Assembly (NCBI GenBank): GCA_025617375.2
Contig: JAMYGW020000002.1
Coordinates: forward strand, 2,604,001 to 2,668,000
DNA length: 64,000 bases
Source of the DNA: Acarospora socialis
Taxonomy: Eukaryota > Ascomycota > Lecanoromycetes > Acarosporales > Acarosporaceae
Reading direction: 5' to 3'
Made by a program: the position numbers and the translations under genes. This document shows, piece after piece, positions 1 to 10,294 of this stretch. Each line of letters opens with the position of its first letter. The stretch's first letter is position 1. A model generated the notes under the pieces. It did not search any database and was not told where the DNA came from. It worked only from the letters and a program-made list of their open reading frames with translations.

Positions 1-1
1 G

Positions 2-298
2 CATGGTAATCATCATCATCACCACCATGGACACCGGACACAGGTGGATGGTCACTTGGTGGATAGTGACACCGACGACGAACGTGACCATGCTCACCAT
101 GTGCCGTCCGATGCGGAAGAAACGGAAAGACAGGGACATCTTATGAGGACTGTAAGTAGGAAGTGGATGAGACTGGCTGGTATTCAGCACAAGCATGTCG
201 CAACGGCGGAAGACGACGAGGAAGAATTCCTACCGCACTGGACAAGAGGTATCGCGCCTAAGCTGGAGGGACGAATCCTCATTCGAGGAGAAACATGA
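2..298 (+). CDS. 3' end of an unidentified gene (5' part outside window)
   Basis: An open frame runs from the window edge to a TGA at 296-298. It encodes about 98 C-terminal residues. The first part is His-rich (six consecutive His from about position 11), then acidic, then a more ordered tail with KWMRLAG and WTRGIAPKLEGRI. The ordered tail and the stop followed by AT-rich DNA suggest a true C-terminus rather than a chance frame. I do not recognise the family with confidence. A hydrolase or phosphatase tail is possible, but nothing visible proves it. Whether the left part is one exon or begins at an acceptor just outside the window cannot be seen. Confidence 0.45.
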   Translation, partial: HGNHHHHHHGHRTQVDGHLVDSDTDDERDHAHHVPSDAEETERQGHLMRTVSRKWMRLAGIQHKHVATAEDDEEEFLPHWTRGIAPKLEGRILIRGET

Positions 299-687
299 AG
301 CTTTATCTGAAGTACTGCCACAACCAACGACAACTACTGAATTATGATCGATAACGAAACATCTATCAAAACATCATCTGTTCATACTACTATGAAAGGA
401 CATGAATGCTATAATAAAGCCGTTTGGCATAATAGCTTTAAGACTCTGAGTAACCGGCAATACACACGTCTCTTGATGTCTTAGTTCCCATTCATAATGG
501 TATCTACCGTAAAGTGATCTGCACATCCAAATTGTGGTATACTACCGTAGGTAGCTTCGTTGAATGAAGTGGCCCCCGTCCAGTCCTGTTCGCTTAGCCC
601 TTGTCCCTGTATATCATTCTCTCCGTCACTAAACGTCCTTACGAACCAACCTCAATAGAACCAGCAAATTCCACAGTCGTCACCATA
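299..687. other. intergenic, GPI8 promoter side
   Basis: This is 389 bp between the stop of the upstream partial gene and the GPI8 ATG. The left half is AT-rich (probable 3' UTR). Pyrimidine-rich DNA lies just before the GPI8 start, as is common in fungal promoters. I see no repeat or RNA gene. Confidence 0.5.
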
Positions 688-1943
688 ATGAGGTCCAATC
701 TTCTGCTTCTCATCTTCCTCGTCCTCCTTTCTCCCCTCCTCATCCTCTCATCTCACACCAGCAACTGGGCCGTCCTCGTCTCCACATCCCGCTTCTGGTT
801 CAACTACCGACACCTGGCCAATGTCCTCTCACTCTACCGCACCGTCAAACGGCTCGGGATCCCCGACTCACAGATCATCCTGATGCTCCCCGACGACATG
901 GCGTGCAACCCGCGCAACGCGTTCCCCGGCACCGTCTACAACAACGCGGACCGGGCGTTGGACCTGTACGGCGACAACATCGAGGTCGATTACCGCGGGT
1001 ACGAGGTGACGGTGGAGAACTTCATCCGGCTGCTGACGGACCGCCTGGGCGAGGACGTACCGCGGAGCAAGAGGCTGGGCAGCGACGAGCGGAGCAACGT
1101 GCTCGTGTACATGACGGGGCACGGCGGCAACGAGTTCTTAAAGTTTCAGGATAGCGAGGAAATTGGGGCGTGGGATCTGGCGGATGCGTTTGAGCAGATG
1201 TGGGAGAAGAAGAGGTAGGGGGTTCATCTTTTCGCATGCCCCACGGTTCGGGATCTGGATTGTATGGAAGTAATATTGATGGCTGAATTAGGTATAATGA
1301 GATGCTCTTCATGATCGACACCTGCCAGGCCAACACCATGTACTCGCGCTTCTACTCCCCCAATATCATCGCCACCGGCTCCTCCGAGATCGACCAGTCC
1401 TCCTACTCCCACCACGCCGACAACGACGTCGGCGTCGCCGTCATCGATCGCTACACCTACTACAATCTCGACTTCCTCGAGACTCAGGTGCGGGAACCGA
1501 GCTCCAAAAAAACGCTGGCGGACCTGTTCGATAGCTACGACGAGTCGAAGATCCACAGCCACCCGGGTGTGAGGTGGGATCTGTTTCCAGGTGGCGAGGA
1601 GGAGGGGAGGAAGAGGCTGGTCATGGATTTCTTCGGGAATGTGCAGAATGTGGAGGTTGGAAGTGGGGTGGAAATTGAGACCGAGTGGAAGGAGGATTTG
1701 ATACAGCTGGGCAAGATGATTGCTGCAACGCGCAAGACGCGGAACGGCACCAGTGATGACAAGCAAGCCGTGGTGATTGGAGAGAAGGTCAAGGCAGATA
1801 GTCAAGCACCGCAGCGGAAAGGGAGGCCGGGCGCGGTCAAGGTCGAGGCGGAAGCAGGATGGGGTTCTAGGATCGTAGGGGCTTGGGCGTTGGGAGGCTG
1901 TGCGTTGTTGTGGTTCGCAGGGTCGTGGATAGAGTCTCAATAG
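688..1943 (+). CDS. GPI8: GPI-anchor transamidase catalytic subunit (PIG-K/Gpi8)
   Basis: This caspase-like (C13 family) endopeptidase of the ER GPI-transamidase complex cleaves the C-terminal signal of precursors and transfers the GPI anchor. Exons are 688-1214 and 1292-1943, with a 77-bp GT-AG intron, giving 392 residues. The ATG at 688 opens a hydrophobic signal sequence ([14 protein letters not shown]). The catalytic His lies in TGHGG (about residue 145) and the catalytic Cys in DTCQA (about 187). Their spacing of 42 equals that of human PIGK. The junction reads [17 protein letters not shown], the conserved family sequence, which fixes the splice sites. A C-terminal hydrophobic segment ([12 protein letters not shown]) is the expected membrane anchor. 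Length is normal and no lesion is seen. It converges on the CCDC124-like gene downstream. Confidence 0.96.
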
Positions 1944-2370
1944 TATCGGTGTGTGACATGCTTTGGTCAGCATTCGGAGGCGTTGCATTGCTGGAGTCGG
2001 TCTGGGGCAAGCTAAGAAAATACCCTCGGCTTGTGTACGCAAGTCAAGGTGCTCTACTTCGTAGTATATATAACATTCATGGTATATTACAAATACTATA
2101 CTTTGATCTGTCATGGTTTGGACGTAATCCTCCTCTGCCATCCCGTGCAATGCTGGGCAGAAGGGAGTCAAGACGGAAGGTGACTCTAAGCGGCAAATAG
2201 ACCGTTCTGCCTCTATGTGACCCAGCACCCAATCTAGAACCCGCGCAAGCAGCCAAGTCGCCATCATACGCCGACCAGCCGCCTACCTTGCCAGGACGAA
2301 GCTCCTCTCAGCCCACACCGAGCACTTCGGAATGGCGCCTCGAACCCCTCCCCACTCCCCCGCCTCCCCC
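1944..2370. other. convergent 3' intergenic region
   Basis: This is 427 bp between the GPI8 stop and the stop of the CCDC124-like gene on the other strand. It contains TATA-like AT runs (around 2065-2100) that would serve as 3' UTR/polyadenylation sequence. I see no further structure. Confidence 0.5.
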
Positions 2371-3225
2371 TCACCTCGCGCCCAACCGCGCCTCCACCTT
2401 CTCCCTCTCCATCTCCTTAACCTCCCTCACCTCCTCCCTCGTCGCATCGAACCGCACACTAACCTGATTGAACGGATTCTCCGGACTCCTCTCAAACTCC
2501 CTGCGCACGACCTCGACCCGCTGCTGTCTCCTCAACCCCTTCATCTCCTCCTCCAGCTCCGGCAGGCGGCGTGCCTCGAACGCCGCGTACGCCGCCTTGA
2601 AGCGCCGCTCCGGGTGCCGGTCGACCTTGTCGGACGCGTTGTTGGATGTCAGCGAGAGCGCGTCGAGCGCGTTGTCGATGCCCGTTGCGTTGAGGGCCGG
2701 CGCCGCTTTCGAAGACGACGAGCTCGGGGACGGGGTCGAGTCGTCGAGGGCGGAGAGGTCGAGACCGCGCGTCTTCTTCGTCGCTGTCTTGGCGTTGGCG
2801 CCTTTGGGCGTCGCCCGCGCCGTTTGCTCCTCGGCGGCGAGGAGGGCGTCTTTTTCGGCTTTCTTGCGCGCAGCCTCGGCTTTTTTGGCGTCGGCTTCTT
2901 CTCTGGTGAGGGGGTGGGTCAGTACATGGGCTGTTTAGGGGCGGGGGTGGGAAGGAGGGATGAGATGGTCCTAGGGGAAGGAAGCCAAAGACGGAGGGAG
3001 ATGGAGCAGACGCACTTCTTGGCGTTCGACTTGGCGCCCTTGCTCCATTCTCGGTCCTCCGCGACGGCTTTCTTGGCGTTTTCGGCGGCCGCTTTTTGCG
3101 CGGCTATTTCTGCTTTCTGAGGTTGCGGGTCAGCGTTGTGAAGCTACGAAATGGGTGGTGGGTTGGGTTGCCTTGGCATTTCCGGCGGCTTTCTTGGTGT
3201 TCTCGGCGCCTACTTTCTTGGGCAT
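2371..3225 (-). CDS. CCDC124/Lso2-like ribosome-associated coiled-coil protein
   Basis: Exons on the minus strand are 3225-3172, 3116-3016 and 2902-2371, giving 228 residues. The start MPKKVGAENTKK matches the conserved CCDC124 N-terminus. It is followed by a long Ala/Lys/Glu helix (coiled coil) and then the C-terminal family block HPERRFKAAYAAFEARRLPE ... SPENPFNQV. CCDC124 and yeast Lso2 bind the 80S ribosome and help recovery from dormancy; that role is taken from the family. Intron 2 (3015-2903) has ordinary GTGCGT/CAG ends. Intron 1 (3171-3117) begins GCAACC, so it is a GC-AG intron. It has a GCTGAC branch-like motif, keeps phase, and no GT donor gives an intron longer than about 35 bp. 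A low-complexity Ser/Ala segment separates the two conserved blocks. The 5' leader carries a 17-bp tandem repeat. Confidence 0.88.
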
Positions 3226-3771
3226 GATGCTTGAAGGTTGAGCGGATATGTTCGTGTTGTGAGGGTTGGCCACAGAAGTCTTCGAGAGACAGAAGTCTTC
3301 GAGAGACAGAAGTCTTCGAGAGACAGAAGTCTTCGAGGGGGACGATAAGGTAGGTTTAGTGTTTGGGCCGCCACGCTTGTGTCGATAGGGCTGACTCAAA
3401 CCGTGGGTTTGCCCCGCCACTAGATTGGCGCTAGATCTAATCCAGTCACAGAGGATGAGCTGGGCAATGATGGGTCAGCCAGACTTTACTCATTGGCATA
3501 CGGATCTATCATTATTAACACAACGACGAAGGACATCTAGGATAAGAAGGTCAGATGATATCAAGATATGTTCAAGTTGCTCAGCTGGATACAACCATGA
3601 CCCTCCAAGACCCCAAGCTCCCAGCTACAGTTGCCGAATCCCACTTACCCTGACACGCACGTATATATATGCTTCTCAAAACTACACAAATACGTCCACA
3701 ACATGCCCTGTACAACGCCTCTGCTTCCCAATGCCACAACAATGAAAGTCGTCATAGCTTAGCCATCCTCA
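3226..3771. other. intergenic between CCDC124-like gene start and CDC45 stop
   Basis: This 546-bp stretch should hold the promoter of the CCDC124-like gene and the CDC45 3' UTR. The only structure I see is the 17-bp tandem repeat next to the start codon. Confidence 0.5.
3272..3337. repeat. 17-bp tandem repeat, about 4 copies
   Basis: The unit ACAGAAGTCTTCGAGAG repeats almost perfectly four times, the last copy shortened. It lies about 47 bp upstream of the CCDC124-like start codon, so within its probable 5' leader or core promoter. Each unit contains the palindrome GAAGTCTTC or the near palindrome CTTCGAGAG. Confidence 0.9.
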
Positions 3772-6538
3772 TTACCCAACCACAACCTTCATACTCAAAG
3801 ACTCCAAGAAGCCGCTCAAGTCATCCTTCTTGACCTCAACGACACAATGCTCGAAGCTATCGATGCGGACCCGAGCATTCGTCTCGTCCACGACTTCCTG
3901 GAACGCGTTGCCGAAGCGATTGCGGCCGTGGCCTCTTGATTCCGTGATCACGTCGTCGTCACTATCGTCGCTCGAGTTATCCTCCGCATCTTCACTCTCG
4001 TCGTCTTCTTCCACACCATCATCTCCACTTCCCTCACCATCCTCCCTCTCCTCCCTCTCCCTTCTCTTCCTCTCCCTCTCCGCCTTCCTCGCCTCCCTCC
4101 CTTTCTGCTTCGCCGCCCTCTTCTCCTTCCGTTCCTGCCGTTCCGCAAAGTCCAAAACACCCCCACCTCCTCCCGTTCCGACGACAACGTACACGCCCCG
4201 TGCCTCGTTGAGCCCCGCTAGCACAAGCGGCGTGCCTTTCTTGCCCGACGACCCGCGCTTATCTCGCTCCTGTTCCGCAATCGCCTCGCCGACCCAGAGC
4301 GCTAGCTTTGTCAGCGCCGCCGGGTGCGTGAACAGGTGCACGTCGGGCCCTTCTTTGACGATCGCCATGCGGAAGGCGCGGAGATGGCGGATTTGTCGCT
4401 TCTCGATTAAGGAGGTGCCGGTGCGGAGGATGGCGCGGTGCAGGTGCATGGCTGTTGGGAGGGCGAGTTTAAGGGCTTCGACGCTGTGAGTTGGCCGTGT
4501 TAGTTTACTGCTTGTCTTGAGTTGCCCTTTTGGAGTGGAAGAAGGGGGATTTTCACTTTTCCAGCGCGTCATACGCCTCCCAGAAGCGCCCGACCCACTC
4601 TTCGCCTTCCTTGTGGCCCTCCTCGTCTACCAGTTCTCTCTTCTCCGCTCTGTTCCGATCGAAGCCTCCGTTCTCGGACGCGTGGACGCCTGCTTTGCCG
4701 ACTTCGAGAATGGCGCCGACGACGACGCCCACGTCCGTGGCACTCAGGCAGGCTTTCCAGCCCCAGCTGCGCACGAAGCCCCAGCCATGACGGCTCGGGT
4801 TTACGCTCGTCGCTGGCGGAACTAGCCCGTCGAGACCGTAGAGCGGCGCGTATTTGAGCAGTAGCTCGCGCAGTCGACGCTTGAGATCCATGTCCATGTG
4901 TGTGTAGCTTTGCTTGCATTGGCTCAGGCTCACGCCCATCTTTGCAAGGAACTTGTGGAGACGCTTCCGGCCGACGTCGCTCCAGATGTGCAGTTTCGCG
5001 GAGAGGTAAGGTGAGTGTAACATGCTGTCGTATAAGGACCAATGCCGGATGAGGAGGAAGCGAGGCTCGGGCGAGAGCCGGATGGAAGTGTCGGTGGGTG
5101 AGCGCGCGGTCGTGGGGATGACGCCTGAGGCGTCGGTGCGGTAAAAGTCTCGCCCTGCGTCGCTGAGCTCGGGCGGATTGATTCGCCTTACCTCGTCCCT
5201 TAGGACCTGTCGGATCCGTTCCCCTCTTTCACCGCCCCAGCTGGAAGTCATGTCGGACTCGGAAAAGGAGGAGATGCTGACGCCGGTCATCGTCCGCCCA
5301 TATAGTTCGAGGGAGCTCACGCCGACGATGGCGTACCAGAGGAGATCGTTGTCTTCGCGGCCCAGTTCAGAGGCAAGAGAGTAAAGGAGGGATGAGATTG
5401 GTTCCGAGTATGAGGCACCCAAGGAATAGTAAGCTCGAAGAACGGCCTCGTGTTTCCGCCGCATGCCTAGCAGGCGCCTTCTGAGCGTTCGGGCAGAGGG
5501 AGGCTTTGGAAGTCTTCGGGGTGATGAAGAAGGATAGTTCTGTGTGGGTGATTGAGGCGAGCCAGTAGCATTGTTAGCAAGGTGCGTATGGTTTGAGGTG
5601 GATAGGAGGCCACGTCGAAGGGGCTTCGATGAATATGGCGATGGCGATGGCGATGGCGATGGCGATGGCGATGGCGATGGCGATGGCGATGACGATGACG
5701 ATCTTGAGGCGTCCTTGGTTCAGACTTAGTTTTCGCTATGATGCTACTCGCTATCGAGACTTACAGAGCTGCTTCTTCGTCTTTGCCTAGGCCTTTCGTC
5801 TTCAGCGTCGCTCTCGTCAGATCTATCTTCTCGGTCAGATGTAGACTTCCGTTTCTTTGACACCCTTGGGTGCTCCTCTGCGGCAGCAGAACTGTCGTCA
5901 CTCTCGGAGCCTTCGCTGCCGATTCCATCATCCCCCACGTCAGGCATCTCTGCAAGTGTACAGTATGCTTCTCGTTCGATATTCAACTCCTCTTCTACGT
6001 CTCCATCATCGAATACGATAATACCGCCCTCTCCAGGCTTGTAAGACCGCTGAATTTGCCCTCGATCGACACCCTTCTCTCGGTTCTGCACGTTGCCATC
6101 CACTTCCGCCAGCGCTTTTGGCGCCGATTGCCCACCGAAAACATTGCCCAGATTCCACGGCCGTCGAGCATCTATGACCCACACTTCCACACCGCCATGG
6201 TCCTGTGACCGGTCCTCATCCAATTGCAGCCCTAGCACGGTACTTAGATCCACAAGACCGCCAACCCCCAAGCAGACCACTACCCCTCCACTGCCGCCAT
6301 CGGTCGTACGCATCGGCTGGACCAGCTCTTCGCCTGCGCGCGCGAGGTCGCCATAGCCAGACACGGGCTGGATCTTGTGCGGAATGTAATCGCGCTTGAG
6401 CAGCGTTGTGAGGATCCGACATGCGCAGAGAGCGTCCGGATCTAAGGCGACGAGCAACAGTACCGGCGGGGAGAGAGGGTGGTGGGTTCGTAAAAGGTGG
6501 AGGTAGAGGTGCGAGATAAGACTTCGTGGAAGGAACAT
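3772..6538 (-). CDS. CDC45: DNA replication initiation factor Cdc45
   Basis: Cdc45 is the CMG helicase cofactor that joins Mcm2-7 and GINS at origins and forks. Exons on the minus strand are 6538-5765, 5539-4557 and 4483-3772, giving 822 residues. The N-terminus (MFLPRSLISHLYLHLL, then ALDPDALCACRILTTLLKRD) is the conserved DHH-like fold start. An acidic/basic low-complexity region with a KKRK cluster follows at about 205-260, as usual in Cdc45. The block YSEPISSLLYSLASELGRED, the junction DALEN-VEALKLALPTAMHL and the block GTSLIEKRQIRHLRAF are all family signatures. The C-terminal domain carries a strongly charged Lys/Arg/Glu/Asp insert typical of filamentous fungi. Intron 1 (5764-5540, 225 bp) is long for this genome and holds an ATGGCG microsatellite. 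Intron 2 is 73 bp. Phases agree throughout. Confidence 0.96.
5635..5700. repeat. hexanucleotide microsatellite in CDC45 intron 1
   Basis: There are nine tandem ATGGCG units followed by two ATGACG units on the plus strand. They lie wholly inside the 225-bp first intron of CDC45, which runs on the minus strand where the unit reads CGCCAT. Read on the plus strand the repeat would code Met-Ala repeats, but there is no gene there. Confidence 0.95.
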
Positions 6539-7538
6539 GATACATGAAGATCATGAATCGGTGAGGGCGGCGGAGTTGAGAGAGCACTGTGAGGCTTTTT
6601 ACGCGATCATATGCTGCAATGAGCAAGACCTTTGCCTAAGTCCTCCATGAGGGTTCAAACAATCTACGCCGGACTGGAGGGGGGATTGAGAGTGGAAGCT
6701 TGTCAATGGGATAAGTCGCGTCTTGGTTTTGGGTGAACACGCGCCTGTGGTTCGCGATTACGTTACGGTAAGGTACGAGTAAGGTAATGTACGACTAGAG
6801 AAAGTCAGGCTAACTATAAGAGGTTTAAGGGTTTTAGCCGGAACCGGGCTAGCGCTCGGTGCCAATATCTGATTGACAACCACCTCCACCACAAGGTACC
6901 TCAGGTAAAGGAGGCACTGTTCCTATGAGCACGAAGGTCAAGGACCCTCACCGTACCCATAGATCTTGCTAAGAGCTCGTCTAAACCTCGGATACTTTTA
7001 CCTACGTTCGGTTTGTGTGGAATAATTTGATTACCTGGCCACGCACGATGTACTTCAACGTTGTGGGACTGGCCGCCGGATTTGGGACATCGACAATAAC
7101 AACCGCATCCGGTCCTTCTCCTACCTGGGAAGCAATTCCACTTATATCTTATGGCAACGGCCTTTCCAGTGTAGTGTTCTCTTTGTATCTTCTGCAAGCA
7201 GCGATTCCCTTCGAGTTGCAAACTCATCTGTTTTTGCCGTTAACGGCACTGTTGGCTCGACCAGCGCAAACGCTCTTAGTTTGTGTCTTTGTAGCCTCTC
7301 TTCGTCGTTCAAGCTGGTCTGCTTTTATCATGCGTCTTATAATCAATTGTGCGAGGAGCTCTCTCCCAAGTTTCGTTCACTTCAAAGACTGCACTTCTGG
7401 AAGTCTTCCTGCCTTTCCTTATACGTCAGCAGTCTGTCAGCGGTCACAGAGACAACTAGCTCGTCAGGGCCAGCTCGCCGAGTACCTCTCAACTGAAGAA
7501 TCTCTTGAAGGAGCTGTTGTATACGCGTATCGTTGGAC
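6539..7538. other. 1-kb intergenic, possible decayed minus-strand coding traces
   Basis: This region lies between the CDC45 start and the start of the SAP/USP-like gene. It must hold the CDC45 promoter (right side of that gene) and the promoter of the next gene. On the minus strand some segments read like protein: MSNDTRIQQLLQEILQLRG from 7540 downward, and VVIVDVPNPAASPTTLKYIV around 7100. They do not join into one frame without several guesses. I call no gene here. Confidence 0.4.
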
Positions 7539-9545
7539 ATGGCTAAATCAGGGTCAGGGCTACTTGCTGGGAGACCCGACGCCGAATATCTTAGATTCAC
7601 CCGCTCAAAGCTTGTTGAAGTAGTTCAGTCGCTCGGTCTCACCCGTGGACTTAGTGGTCTGAGTAAGGTAGGGATTCTTGGGGCGTTGAAAGATCATGTC
7701 CGCGACGCACGACCCCGGATAACTGACAACCGAGTTCGCACTGCTTTTGGTATAGCCGCGCCACCACGACGTCCTCGAGCGCCCCAAGTTCCTCCGCCGC
7801 CACAAGTACCTCCACCGGGTCAGGCTCCTGGAGTTGGGCCAGCCCCTCCGCCGCCACAGGCTCCTCCAGTGCCACCACCAGCTCCTCCAGTACCGCCACC
7901 CGTTCCTCCACCCGGTCAGGTTCCTGGAGTGGGCCCAGCTCCCCAGCCACCACAGGATCCTCCAACAGGCCAGGCTCCTCCACCAGCACAACAGATAGAG
8001 CTACCTGTGATAAGAATAGAAAAACCAAGGGCAAGGTCTGCAGAACCGAGCTCTACGGACATCCAGGACATCCTCCGTCGCATACTCAAAGCCCTCGAAC
8101 GGAAAGATCCGGAGCTCATTCCGCCATACAATCGTGGGCTGGGCATTGATCCAGAAGCAGATGATCCTAGGTACAAGATACCTTCAAGCCAAGGGCTCAC
8201 CGTGTCCAACGCTCAGGCGTTCATGACAGCCCTTTCGATTGCTTACCCAATTGGCCCAGGTGCCGAAGTTTCCTTCGTGAAGATGACAACCACAGGGTCG
8301 CCAGCAAGGTACGTCTTTGCCGATGGCAACAGCACCTATCCCTTTCGTGGGAGAGGGCCGGTTTGGAGATCTAACTCCTGTGCGGTCGACACTGTCATTG
8401 TGGCTGCCATGTTTCTCGATGCAGGGTCGACAACAGCAGATAAGGGTACTGCAACACGCACATCATGGATGGACTCGCTTACAGTCACACAACGAACATT
8501 TCTGGACACGATCAACTTGGATTGGAGGAGCATCTCGGTGGAGAAGAGCATGGAGCTCCGAGATATATACCTGGATATGTTCATCCGTGCCATGAACTCA
8601 AACCGCTCGGCAGACAGTACCGCGCCCGAGTTGAAGAAAGGCATGTTTATGTCGGCGATTGCCGCCTGGGAACTCAGTACCATGAACTTCCACCAGTTTA
8701 CCTTCTTGACAAAAAGATTTCTCAACGTGTGCAGGTCATGTGGAGCCCGGACCGAACTTCCGAAAGAAGATGCTCCCGAGAGCAGTGTAGCTATTGAACT
8801 GAGAAGGGACGAACACAAGCAGGACCCGCCACCAACGTTCGAACGCTTGCTGAGGAACTATTTTGGCTACACGCCACTGAGGGACTGCAGCAAATGCAAG
8901 GCTCAAGGTACCCGATTTCGACGCCGTCTGATCGTTGGCGACCTCCCCCCGAGACTGGTGGTTCAACCCCACGCCGATTACAGGCACATGCCGGGCTACG
9001 CCACAGATGATGTCTCCTTCGATTACGAGGACCCCGAGGGCATCGAGCGCCGCGCGAAGTACCGCTGGCTTGGCGGAATTTACTTGTACAACAACCATTA
9101 CCGGACCTACTGGAATGACTCCAAGGCTGGGGACAGAACTCAGCTCCTTCGATTGTACGACGGGCAGCATTATGGTGGCATCATCATAGGAGGCATCCAT
9201 CGCAGAGAACCTGACGCCGGGGACGAGGACCAGAGGAGCCTCTTTGGAGGTTGGGAGGATGGAACGGATATTCTCTTCTACGAGCGGACGGACAATCCGT
9301 TGGTGGAGAGTGTATCTGCGGTTGTGCGGAAAGCGGCAGATGATCTTAACAAGCAAGGTGGAGACGACAAGCAAGATGACGATGATGATGACAATGGGGG
9401 CCCTGGAGACGGTGATGATGGGGGGCCGGGAGACGGTGACGATGGGGGCCCTGGAGACGGTGACGGTGGGAACGATGGGAACGATGGCAAGCAGGGTAAC
9501 GGCCCGACTCAAGGTGGGACAGAGGTAATGGTAATCGATGATTGA
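7539..9545 (+). CDS. SAP-like plus USP-like cysteine peptidase domain protein
   Basis: Single exon, 668 residues from the ATG at 7539. Residues about 17-56 resemble a SAP-type helix-extended-helix (YLRFTRSKLVEVVQSLGL). A Pro-rich linker spans about 76-150. From about residue 265 the pattern looks like a ubiquitin-specific protease: a Cys box WRSNSCAVDTVIVAA (Cys281), two paired cysteines CRSC and CSKC (398/401 and 450/453) as in the USP zinc ribbon, then a His box NNHYRTYW (His520) followed by LYDGQHYGG (Asp541). A DUB-like thiol hydrolase on DNA or chromatin is therefore possible, but this is inferred from motif order, not from a match I can verify. The C-terminus is a Gly/Asp tail with a 24-nt repeat. 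Other options are a Ulp1-like or CYLD-like peptidase, or an inactive relative. The neighbour downstream is an F-box gene. Confidence 0.75.
   Translation: MAKSGSGLLAGRPDAEYLRFTRSKLVEVVQSLGLTRGLSGLSKVGILGALKDHVRDARPRITDNRVRTAFGIAAPPRRPRAPQVPPPPQVPPPGQAPGVGPAPPPPQAPPVPPPAPPVPPPVPPPGQVPGVGPAPQPPQDPPTGQAPPPAQQIELPVIRIEKPRARSAEPSSTDIQDILRRILKALERKDPELIPPYNRGLGIDPEADDPRYKIPSSQGLTVSNAQAFMTALSIAYPIGPGAEVSFVKMTTTGSPARYVFADGNSTYPFRGRGPVWRSNSCAVDTVIVAAMFLDAGSTTADKGTATRTSWMDSLTVTQRTFLDTINLDWRSISVEKSMELRDIYLDMFIRAMNSNRSADSTAPELKKGMFMSAIAAWELSTMNFHQFTFLTKRFLNVCRSCGARTELPKEDAPESSVAIELRRDEHKQDPPPTFERLLRNYFGYTPLRDCSKCKAQGTRFRRRLIVGDLPPRLVVQPHADYRHMPGYATDDVSFDYEDPEGIERRAKYRWLGGIYLYNNHYRTYWNDSKAGDRTQLLRLYDGQHYGGIIIGGIHRREPDAGDEDQRSLFGGWEDGTDILFYERTDNPLVESVSAVVRKAADDLNKQGGDDKQDDDDDDNGGPGDGDDGGPGDGDDGGPGDGDGGNDGNDGKQGNGPTQGGTEVMVIDD
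9391..9470 (+). repeat. 24-nt coding tandem repeat (GGPGDGDD)
   Basis: Three copies of a 24-nt unit encode GGPGDGDD in the C-terminal tail of the SAP/USP-like protein, followed by degenerate GNDGNDG. The copies differ by single synonymous or near-synonymous bases. Confidence 0.85.
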
Positions 9546-10294
9546 GGGATATTTGATCACTCTGATTATAAGCGGTCGCATTCAGTAATTGGACGGTCCA
9601 AAACTGGAGTTATTCTGGGCTTGTGCGAATTGATAGGGCTTTGAAAGGAGTTGTTGGAACGGTAACGAGTTTTGCACCATTCATTCATTAACATCGTAAA
9701 AAGTGATTTCCTGACTGCCACTACTTAATCCAGAGGTTGATGGCAAGAAAATTCGGGCTCGTTGTGCGATCCGGCCAAAGCAGTAAATGTTCACTCTCCG
9801 AAAGAACCTGGTTGGTCCAAGCTTCTTGAATCTCAGCCTCTAAATTACCTACCTGCTCACCCATACAAACCGCAAACGGGTAGTATATACATGTGGAAGT
9901 CCCACTTCTCGGAGATAATCGCCCTACGCCTTACGATCTAGATAGCCTAATGCATGACATGTGATCGAGAACTTGGACACTAGATGGTTGTTTCACTATT
10001 CACTTCTACCCTGCCGACCAACAGAGAATCGGCTTCGAAAGCTGCGCTCGTCCGCAAAAGCCCGCCGTCTTTGCACGCTTATGTACAGCATTTTCTACCT
10101 TCTAAAGCGTAAGGCGATACTACGTGGCTCGGGAATGCAAGTTTGTGAGGTGACGGCGCTGTAGCTTTGCCAAAGAGTAACAATTTCTACCAGGCCACCG
10201 TCTGAAGCGTCTGCGCATTTCCCTTTGCTTCCTGCTCCGTCGATGAGGCCGTCTGAGACCTCAGCGCTCGAGATACTGAGAATACCGAGGTGTG
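9546..10294. other. intergenic upstream of F-box gene
   Basis: This is 749 bp with no convincing coding frame, RNA gene or repeat. It is presumed to hold the 3' UTR of the SAP/USP-like gene and the promoter of the F-box gene. Confidence 0.45.

Noticed and set aside
2332-3120. Long plus-strand open frame rich in Arg/Leu/Gly
   Set aside because: It is the antisense of the CCDC124-like exons, whose minus-strand reading has clear family blocks.
7015-7623. Plus-strand open frame of about 200 codons
   Set aside because: No start context, family feature or splice link; composition is not protein-like and it overlaps the real gene start in another frame.
8736-9581. Minus-strand open frame opposite the SAP/USP-like gene
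   Set aside because: Hydrophobic Ile/Val runs arise from the antisense of the Gly/Asp repeat tail; the plus frame carries the motifs.
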